Below the pieces are notes generated by a model that worked only from the letters and a program-made list of their open reading frames with translations, was not told the origin of the DNA and did not search any database. This document shows positions 53,128 through 59,320 of a stretch of 64,000 bases of DNA, one piece after another (positions within the stretch are counted from its first letter, which is position 1; every line of letters starts with the position of its first letter). Made by a program: the position numbers and the translations under genes. The DNA is from CAMLJR01 sp964631955 (GTDB lineage: Bacteria; Pseudomonadota; Gammaproteobacteria; Pseudomonadales; CAMLJR01): contig CAZWBA010000004.1 in NCBI GenBank assembly GCA_964631955.1, positions 62,001 through 126,000 of the forward strand. Direction: 5' to 3'.

Positions 53128-54412
53128 CGTCAATTTCCTTTTCGCTGTTTTTTGAATCGTTGGAGGTATTTTTTGAAGCGTCTGGATTCGCCGCGATATG
53201 CGCTTTCAAGCGCGCAAAAGCGGGTTCGAGATCGCGGTACGGACCTTGCGCATCGCGACTCAGTCGCTGAATGCGCTCGATACGTTCCGCGGTATCCGGA
53301 TGCGTGCTCAGAAAACGCGACAGGCTTTTCATGGCCTGCGCCGCATCGTCGTTACCGACCTGCTCCAGCATTTTCTTTTCGTGCGCGATCATTTTTTCGA
53401 AAAACTTCTGCATGCCCTGCGGATCGATATTCGCCGCCTGCAATAACGCCACGCCGCGCGCATCGGCATCGCGCTCGAAATCACGCGAATAACTTTGATT
53501 GAGCAATAGCGGCGCCGCGCTCGCAATCGTCGCGAGCAGGCCGCTGGCATCGCCGATCAGCACCTGCGCGGTGAGCACGATGCCCGCCGACGAAATGATA
53601 TTGCGCACGCCGTGGCGCTCGGTGACGTGTGAAATTTCATGCGCGATCACGCCGAGCAGTTCGCTGGCGTTATCGGCGCGCTCGATCAATCCCGAATTGA
53701 TGACGACCACACCCCCGGGCAGCGCGAATGCGTTCAGATCGGCATCGCGCACCACGTGAAATTCGAACGGATAGCGCGCATCCCCGATCACCGCCGTCAA
53801 CGGTTCGGTCAGCGCCTTCAATTCGGTTTGAACCGTTTTATCATCGAGCAATTCGTGCTGCAGGCGGTATTGCGCAAACGCGGACTGCCCCAGCTTCTGC
53901 TCCCACTCGACCGGCACCTGCTGTGCCGCCGCCGCGGTCAGACCGCCCATGCTGAAATACAGACCGACCGGCAGCGCCAATAACAACAACGTCACGACAA
54001 CCAGCAGCGCGTAATTACGCTGACGCTTGCCGCGCATTTTCGAAATCGATGCAGTCAATTCGGGATGCGCGATCAACTCAGGCGACTTCAGCACCTGCAA
54101 ATCGCTCGTATAAATGCTCCATTCGGGATAAGCGTCGTGCTCGAAAAACACCAGACGATCGCTGGCGCCGCCAAGTTTGATGCGCAGACCACTTAGCGGC
54201 AGCGAGACGCGATGCCTGTTGCCGTTCGGCAGAGCGCACTTGAACGTCGCCGCGCCCGCGTCGATATGCAACTCGCCGCTGGCGCGACCTTTGGGGAAAT
54301 CGGGATGGAAGGCATGGGCCGCGTAGCTTGTGGTAACTGAAGGCGCGGCCGCAGCGTGCGTCGTTGTCAAAATCGGGGCTTCGCTGTGAGATGGGAAACG
54401 CGAGCCCGGCAA
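53111..54412 (-). CDS. Membrane-anchored M48-family metallopeptidase
   Basis: A zinc peptidase of the Ste24/HtpX/BepA superfamily. An N-terminal soluble domain of about 125 residues (GELHIDAGAATFKCALPNGN, LVFFEHDAYPEWSIYTSDLQ) precedes one membrane segment (residues 134-155). The catalytic domain follows, with HEISH at 258-262 in ELLGVIAHEISHVTERHGVR and the third ligand Glu313 in SRDFERDADARG. FLSTHPDTAERIERI is also typical. The tail is Asp/Ser/Asn-rich. The start is uncertain: the frame opens at a TTG (54412) and no good ATG is near; TTG at about 54367 is an alternative. It heads the cluster with three AIM24-family genes. Confidence 0.85.
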   Translation of the reverse strand: MPGSRFPSHSEAPILTTTHAAAAPSVTTSYAAHAFHPDFPKGRASGELHIDAGAATFKCALPNGNRHRVSLPLSGLRIKLGGASDRLVFFEHDAYPEWSIYTSDLQVLKSPELIAHPELTASISKMRGKRQRNYALLVVVTLLLLALPVGLYFSMGGLTAAAAQQVPVEWEQKLGQSAFAQYRLQHELLDDKTVQTELKALTEPLTAVIGDARYPFEFHVVRDADLNAFALPGGVVVINSGLIERADNASELLGVIAHEISHVTERHGVRNIISSAGIVLTAQVLIGDASGLLATIASAAPLLLNQSYSRDFERDADARGVALLQAANIDPQGMQKFFEKMIAHEKKMLEQVGNDDAAQAMKSLSRFLSTHPDTAERIERIQRLSRDAQGPYRDLEPAFARLKAHIAANPDASKNTSNDSKNSEKEIDDASSH

Positions 54413-54476
54413 AATGCCGACCCGCCCTGGTCCGCATTTACCCTAGTAGACGCATCCCTGCGGCGCAAGCCACCCC

Positions 54477-54596
54477 TCAGAAGTGAAGGGCGGCGCTCAG
54501 ATTGAAAGTGCGCGGATCGCCGGCCTTGATGTAGTTGCTGTACTGGTACATCCAGTATTCGTTGTCGAACAGATCGTTGATGCTGGCAGCGCCTCA
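54477..54596 (-). pseudogene. 3' relic of a TonB-dependent receptor gene
   Basis: Read on the minus strand this short stretch encodes NDLFDNEYW ... AGDPRTFNLSAALHF followed by a stop (54479-54477). This is the classical C-terminal end of a TonB-dependent outer-membrane receptor (plug-barrel protein): the LFDxxY strand and the final aromatic residue. An in-frame stop (TGA) precedes it just upstream near 54590, and nothing upstream in any frame continues the barrel. So about 38 codons of a gene normally 700-900 codons long remain. It lies between the divergent M48 and tatA genes and is presumably a deletion scar. Confidence 0.75.
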
Positions 54597-54752
54597 ACCT
54601 AACTGATGCAGGCCGTGGTATCGCTCGCCAGTCTGTACATCGCCGCCTGCCGCCACGCCTCCGCCACACGTTCACACCGGTGTCATCTTGCGTGGACATA
54701 CTCGCCGCCATCGTTGCCGGCATCGCGCCGGCTTTCACCGGAGGGTTACGTC

Positions 54753-54944
54753 GTGGGTCTGAGTTTCTGGCATATCGCGTTTGTTGCTGTACTGGTTCTG
54801 CTGCTGTTCGGGCGCGGCAGGATTCCGGAAATGATGGGGGACATCGCCCTGGGCATTAAAAACTTCAAACAGGGCCTGCGCGACGATGGCGAGACACCCG
54901 CCAGCCTGGCCGATAGCGATTCCTCGCCGCAGCGCGATCGATGA
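54753..54944 (+). CDS. tatA: Sec-independent translocase subunit TatA
   Basis: The pore-forming subunit of the twin-arginine export system. The start chosen is the GTG at 54753 (VGLSFWHIAFVAVLVLLLFG), 7 nt after GGAGGG. The open frame further upstream (54606) runs over unrelated DNA. The 63-residue product has one N-terminal membrane helix, the hinge FGRGRIPEMM, an amphipathic helix GDIALGIKNFKQGL and an acidic/Ser-rich tail. tatB follows after 24 bp. It would be easy to miss because of the GTG start. Confidence 0.92.
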   Translation: MGLSFWHIAFVAVLVLLLFGRGRIPEMMGDIALGIKNFKQGLRDDGETPASLADSDSSPQRDR

Positions 54945-54968
54945 ATTTGCGCTGAGCGGGAATCGATC

Positions 54969-55352
54969 ATGTTCGATATGAGTTGGGGTGAACTGGCTTT
55001 TCTCGCCGTGCTCGCGCTGGTCGTGGTCGGCCCCAGGGATCTGCCGCGGCTGGCGAAATTCGCCGGCCAGATGATGACTCGCGTGCAGCGCATCTACCGC
55101 GATTCGGTTTTCAACCTGCATCGGCTGGAGAGCGAAATCGAACTGGCGCAGTCGACCGACAGAAACGGCAGGCCGTCCTACCACACATTGCTGCCGGAAC
55201 ACGTGCAGCGCCATCTGCAGGAGACTTCGCCCGCACCGGTTCCGCACGCCGGCGCCGCGAGCGCGCCGCCGGAAAATCCTGATACCGGCGCAGAATTGAA
55301 ATCTTTCAAACAACCAGCGTCTGGAAAATCACATGCCGTTAGCGGGCAATGA
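54969..55352 (+). CDS. tatB: Sec-independent translocase subunit TatB
   Basis: Part of the Tat substrate receptor with TatC. The 127 residues open with MFDMSWGELAFLAVLALVVV, then the TatB hinge VVGPRDLPRLAK. The amphipathic helix and a long polar tail rich in Pro/Ala follow. The initial Phe-Asp and Glu8 distinguish TatB from TatA. The 3' end overlaps tatC by 20 bp. Confidence 0.95.
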   Translation: MFDMSWGELAFLAVLALVVVGPRDLPRLAKFAGQMMTRVQRIYRDSVFNLHRLESEIELAQSTDRNGRPSYHTLLPEHVQRHLQETSPAPVPHAGAASAPPENPDTGAELKSFKQPASGKSHAVSGQ

Positions 55353-56151
55353 AAATACGAATGCCGACAATCTCGATTTGAGCAAAGCGCCGATACTGTC
55401 GCACCTGCTCGAACTGCGCAGGCGGCTGCTGTTATGCCTCGCCGCGTTCGTCATGGCATTTATCGGCTGCTATTACTTCGCCGAAACCATTTATGGATTT
55501 CTGATGCAACCGCTCGTGCAGGCATTTGGTGAACATCATCAGCGCCGCATGATTTATACGGGGCTGCACGAAGCGTTTCTCACCTATTTGAAACTTGCCG
55601 GATTCGCAGCGATATTTCTAACGCTTCCACTTGTTCTCGTGCAGCTCTGGCGCTTCATGGCGCCGGGATTGTATCGGCACGAACGCCGTTCCATGCAGCT
55701 GGTTCTCGTCGCCACGCCGCTGCTATTCCTGCTCGGCGCCGCACTCGCCTATTACGGGGTTTTTCCGACGGCGTGGAAATTTTTCATCGGCTTTGAAACC
55801 ACAGAGCAAGCCACGGGTATGGCCGTCGAGCTGGAAGCGCGCGTGAGCGAATATCTCGGACTGGTCATGCACTTGCTGCTCGCTTTCGGACTCAGCTTCG
55901 AACTGCCGGTGATTTTATTTCTGTTATCGCAAATCGGCGTCGTCGACAGCGCGATGCTTGCGCGCAACCGGCGCTATGCCATCGTCATCGCGTATGCCAT
56001 TGCCGGCGTGCTGACACCGCCCGATTTATTTTCGCAGATAGCCCTCGGCACACCGATGCTGGCGCTGTATGAATTATCGATCGTGGTGATCCGGCGTTTC
56101 GAAAAGACGCGCGCCGTATTGTCGCCGCGCACTGCCGATAGCGCCGCGTAA
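55333..56151 (+). CDS. tatC: Sec-independent translocase subunit TatC
   Basis: A six-helix membrane protein that recognises the twin-arginine signal. The 272 residues include ILSHLLELRRRLLLCLAAFV at the N-terminus and TGLHEAFLTYLKLAGFAAIF. The cytoplasmic loop is LWRFMAPGLYRHERRSMQLV, then come GLSFELPVILFLLSQIGVVD, NRRYAIVIAYAIAGVLTPPD and LALYELSIVVIRRFE. The complete tatABC operon is followed 124 bp later by a gene whose product has a Tat signal. Confidence 0.97.
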   Translation: MPLAGNENTNADNLDLSKAPILSHLLELRRRLLLCLAAFVMAFIGCYYFAETIYGFLMQPLVQAFGEHHQRRMIYTGLHEAFLTYLKLAGFAAIFLTLPLVLVQLWRFMAPGLYRHERRSMQLVLVATPLLFLLGAALAYYGVFPTAWKFFIGFETTEQATGMAVELEARVSEYLGLVMHLLLAFGLSFELPVILFLLSQIGVVDSAMLARNRRYAIVIAYAIAGVLTPPDLFSQIALGTPMLALYELSIVVIRRFEKTRAVLSPRTADSAA

Positions 56152-56275
56152 AATTGAATGAAAAAAAACAGAAAATAAAAAAATATTTCACAAAGCTTTT
56201 ATCAGGATTTAATACGGCCTCTCTACGCTCCGCCACAGCATTCACTTCCGGATGCCGATAAAACGGAGATCAAAA

Positions 56276-57664
56276 ATGCATTCAAAAGACTTTAACGTCC
56301 CCGCGATCAATCGTCGTGAATTTCTGCAGGGCAGTGCTGCCGGCGCCACCGCGGTATCGCTGGTTTCTCTCGGCGCCGGCCGTGCATTCGCCGCGCCTTT
56401 CACCAGCGATTACGGCCCGCTCGCACCGGCCTACGATCAGAGCACCGGCCTGCCCCTGCTGCAATTGCCCGCGGGCTTCAAATATTCGTCGTATGGCTGG
56501 GCCGGTTCGCGCATGAGCGATGGCACGCCGACTCCGCGCGCGCACGACGGCATGGCGGTGGTTGCCGCCAGGGGCAATCAGGTGGTGCTGGTGCGCAATC
56601 ACGAGTTGAACGCGCTCGTCTCCGCGGCCATTCCTTCCCCCGCGATTTACAACCCGCGCGCTGCGGGCGGCTGCAGCAATCTGCTGTTCGATGCGTTTAC
56701 CGGCAAATGGCTGTCGTCGTGGATGAGCATCAGCGGCACCCAGAACAACTGTGCCGGCGGCCCGACGCCGTGGGGCAGCTGGCTGACCTGCGAAGAAACC
56801 ACGACCACCACCAATGGCGTCCCGCACGGCTGGATTTTTGAAGTTGCCGGCTTCGGCGCCACCAGACCCGTACCGCTCAAGGCGATGGGGCGCTTTGCGC
56901 ATGAGGCGACCGCAACCGATCCCGTCACCGGTTACGTCTACGAAACCGAAGACGCGACGCCGTCCGGCTTCTACCGCTTCCGCCCGACCACCTACGGCAA
57001 ACTCGCCGATGGCGGCACGCTGGAAATGCTGAAAGTCGTCGGCCAGCACAACTTCAACTTCAGCGGCATCGGCGGCGTCTATCCGGGATTTGCCCAGGGA
57101 ACCTCGTGGGACGTGGAATGGGTGAGCGTGCCGACGCCCGAAAACACAGGTTGCTACAGCCGCGGCGCGGCCAACGGCGGTGCGGGATTCGCACGGCTCG
57201 AAGGCTGCTGGTACGAGAACGGTCTGATCTATTTCACCTCGACCTCGGGCGGCCCGGGCAGACTCGGCCAGGTATTCATGTACGACCCGCGCCGCGAACG
57301 GCTGACGCTGATCGCCCAGGCCGGTACCAGCTCGCTCGACTTGAACATGCCCGACAACATCGCGGTCAGCCCGCGCGGCGGCATCATCCTCTGCGAGGAC
57401 AGCGGCGCGCCGGTACAACGCCTGTGGGGACTCGATGCCGATGGCAACACCTTCGAGTTCGCGCGCAACAACACCGTGCTGAGCACCGCCGATATCGTCG
57501 CCATCGACGCCGCCTTCCCCGGCGCCGCGAACCTGTTCAACCCGACCAGCTACGTCCATATCGAATGGGCGGGCGCCTGTTTCCACGACCGCTGGCTGTT
57601 CGTCAACACGCAGGCCGGTATCACCTATGCCATCACCGGCCCGTGGAACGAGGGCCTGCTGTAA
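56276..57664 (+). CDS. Tat-exported PhoX/DUF839-family protein
   Basis: It starts at ATG 56276 after GGAG; an ATG eight codons upstream (56252) is less likely. The N-terminus is a twin-arginine signal, NRREFLQGSAAGA then a hydrophobic stretch and RAFAAP, so the 462-residue product is exported folded. The body is the DUF839 beta-propeller fold of PhoX-type phosphatases. Likely metal/active-site motifs are VRNHELN (His109, Glu110), SWLTCEET (Cys172, Glu173/174), GRFAHEA (His209, Glu210), YVYETEDATPSGFYRF and LCEDSG. Phosphatase activity is inferred from the family only. The gene stands next to tatABC. A long antisense frame over it is a G+C artefact. Confidence 0.82.
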   Translation: MHSKDFNVPAINRREFLQGSAAGATAVSLVSLGAGRAFAAPFTSDYGPLAPAYDQSTGLPLLQLPAGFKYSSYGWAGSRMSDGTPTPRAHDGMAVVAARGNQVVLVRNHELNALVSAAIPSPAIYNPRAAGGCSNLLFDAFTGKWLSSWMSISGTQNNCAGGPTPWGSWLTCEETTTTTNGVPHGWIFEVAGFGATRPVPLKAMGRFAHEATATDPVTGYVYETEDATPSGFYRFRPTTYGKLADGGTLEMLKVVGQHNFNFSGIGGVYPGFAQGTSWDVEWVSVPTPENTGCYSRGAANGGAGFARLEGCWYENGLIYFTSTSGGPGRLGQVFMYDPRRERLTLIAQAGTSSLDLNMPDNIAVSPRGGIILCEDSGAPVQRLWGLDADGNTFEFARNNTVLSTADIVAIDAAFPGAANLFNPTSYVHIEWAGACFHDRWLFVNTQAGITYAITGPWNEGLL

Positions 57665-57728
57665 TCCGGCGCTCGACGTTATCGACTCAACGCGGGGGCA
57701 GGGCCTCCGCATTTTTCGAGGAAAGACC

Positions 57729-58292
57729 ATGAAAAAACTGCTTATTGCCCTCGCGCTCGGAACCGCCATGTCGACCGGTGCGCACGCGGCGCTCTACGCC
57801 GGAGCCATCACCGCGAACGGCGCCTATGTCGGCACCACCACGCGCAACGATGCCTGGGCGCAGGAAAATCCTGTCTCGGGGGATGAAGTGAACTTCTGGC
57901 GCTTCACCGGTTTTGCCGGCCAGACACTGACCATCGACATCGCCAGCCTCAGCCACGATTTCGACGCCGCGATCAGCGTGTACCGCGGCGTGCTCGACAG
58001 CGAATTCGAGCTGATCTACCCGGGCTTCGACAACGACGGCGATTTTGCCGGGCTGACCTTCCTCGGCGGCAGCGCGGTATTCGGCACTGCGGGATATGAC
58101 AACTCGTTCAGCCTCACCCTTCCCGGCGCGGCCATTTACACCATCGCCATCGGCGGCGAGGGCTTCCTGAGCTTCGCCGATAACTACGACTATCGCATGC
58201 ACATCGAAGCCAGCCCGGTTCCTGTCCCCGCAGCCGCCTGGCTGATGGGCTCCGGATTGCTCGCCCTCGCCGGCCTGCGTCGCCGCACCTGA
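57729..58292 (+). CDS. Exported protein with VPxPA (PEP-CTERM-like) sorting tail
   Basis: The ATG at 57729 follows GAGGAAAG. The 187-residue protein has a signal peptide (MKKLLIALALGTAMSTGAHA) and a beta-rich domain with WRFTGFAGQTLTIDIASLSH and DFDAAISVYRG. This resembles the pre-peptidase-C-like domain found in many such exported proteins. The tail is PVPVPAAAWLMGSGLLALAG then a basic Arg cluster: the VPxPA variant of the PEP-CTERM sorting signal, expected to be processed by an exosortase at the inner membrane. No exosortase gene is in the window. A strong terminator follows. Confidence 0.82.
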   Translation: MKKLLIALALGTAMSTGAHAALYAGAITANGAYVGTTTRNDAWAQENPVSGDEVNFWRFTGFAGQTLTIDIASLSHDFDAAISVYRGVLDSEFELIYPGFDNDGDFAGLTFLGGSAVFGTAGYDNSFSLTLPGAAIYTIAIGGEGFLSFADNYDYRMHIEASPVPVPAAAWLMGSGLLALAGLRRRT

Positions 58293-58299
58293 AAAATAC

Positions 58300-58322
58300 G
58301 CCCCCGTCCGGGGGCTTTTTTT
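58300..58322 (+). terminator. Intrinsic terminator after the VPxPA-tail gene
   Basis: GCCCCC (58300-58305), a 4-nt loop, GGGGGC (58310-58315) and seven T (58316-58322), starting 8 bp after the stop codon on the plus strand. Confidence 0.95.
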
Positions 58323-58514
58323 CGTCCGACCGAAAGCCTGACGACGACAACTCCCCGCCGCCTCGTAAATGCGCCAGCCGGAACCCTTCGGCGCACTACG
58401 GCCAGCTCCAAACGTTACCCGCGTGCGCAGCCGCCAACGCGTGGTTTACAATCGCCTGCGTCCGCGGTCGGCTATTTCTTCCGCCCCATCCTCTTTCAAT
58501 GGTATGCCCCACAC

Positions 58515-59297
58515 GTGACTGTCGATTCCCCCGAACAACTCGAAAAACTGCGCATCGCCGGACGCCTCGCCGCCGAGGTTCTGGAAATGATCGCGCCCTG
58601 TATCAAACCCGGCATCAGCACCGCCGAGCTCGATCGCATCTGCCATGACTACATGGTCGATGTGCAGGGCTGTGTGCCGGCGCCGCTCAACTACCACGGC
58701 TTTCCGAAATCGATCTGCACATCGGTGAACGAAGTGGTCTGTCACGGCATTCCGTCGGACAAGAAAATCCTGAAGGACGGTGACATCGTCAACGTCGACA
58801 TCACCGTCATCAAGGACGGCTACTACGGCGACACCAGCGCGATGTTCCATGTCGGCGCACCACAGGCGCACGCGGAACGGCTGATCAAAGTCACGCAGGA
58901 ATGCCTGTATCGCGGCATCGAAGTGGTGAAGCCCGGTGCGCGTCTGGGCGATATCGGCCACGCCATCCAGCGTCACGCCGAAGCCAACTATTACTCCGTC
59001 GTGCGCGAATATTGCGGCCACGGCATCGGCACCGTATTCCATGAAGACCCGCAGGTGCTGCATTACGGCGAACGCGGCACCGGCCTGGAATTGAAGGAAG
59101 GCATGATTTTCACCATCGAGCCGATGATCAACGCCGGCAAACGCCACGTGAAGCTGAATGCAAAAGACGGCTGGACCGTGAGCACGAAGGACGGTCGCCT
59201 CTCCGCGCAGTGGGAACACATGATCGCGGTGACACGCGATGGCGCCGAAGTATTGACCGCGCGCCCCGACGAACCCTTCTACCGGAAGTCGGCGTAA
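58515..59297 (+). CDS. map: Type I methionine aminopeptidase
   Basis: Removes the N-terminal Met from nascent proteins. It starts with a GTG at 58515 (residues TVDSPEQLEKLRIAGRLAAE). The five metal ligands are present: Asp in VNVDITVIKDGYYGDTS (two), His in EYCGHGIGTVFHEDPQVLHY, Glu in IFTIEPMIN and Glu in SAQWEHMIAV. 260 residues, slightly shorter than typical. A TACAAT box at 58447-58452 could be the -10 of its promoter, without a clear -35. glnD starts 23 bp downstream, the usual map-glnD order. Confidence 0.97.
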   Translation: MTVDSPEQLEKLRIAGRLAAEVLEMIAPCIKPGISTAELDRICHDYMVDVQGCVPAPLNYHGFPKSICTSVNEVVCHGIPSDKKILKDGDIVNVDITVIKDGYYGDTSAMFHVGAPQAHAERLIKVTQECLYRGIEVVKPGARLGDIGHAIQRHAEANYYSVVREYCGHGIGTVFHEDPQVLHYGERGTGLELKEGMIFTIEPMINAGKRHVKLNAKDGWTVSTKDGRLSAQWEHMIAVTRDGAEVLTARPDEPFYRKSA

Positions 59298-59320
59298 ATA
59301 ATGACGCCGGTATTTCAATC

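Noticed and set aside
56282..57769. 495-codon minus-strand frame opposite the PhoX-like gene
   Set aside because: It is an antisense shadow in G+C-rich DNA: low-complexity Arg/Ala/Gly composition, no family resemblance, while the plus strand carries a clear Tat signal and conserved motifs.
58424..58452. Possible map promoter with TACAAT -10 box
   Set aside because: The -10 is good but no acceptable -35 lies at the right distance, so it is only mentioned in the map entry.
58446..59318. 290-codon minus-strand frame opposite map
   Set aside because: Fully covered by the well-conserved map gene on the plus strand; no recognisable protein features.
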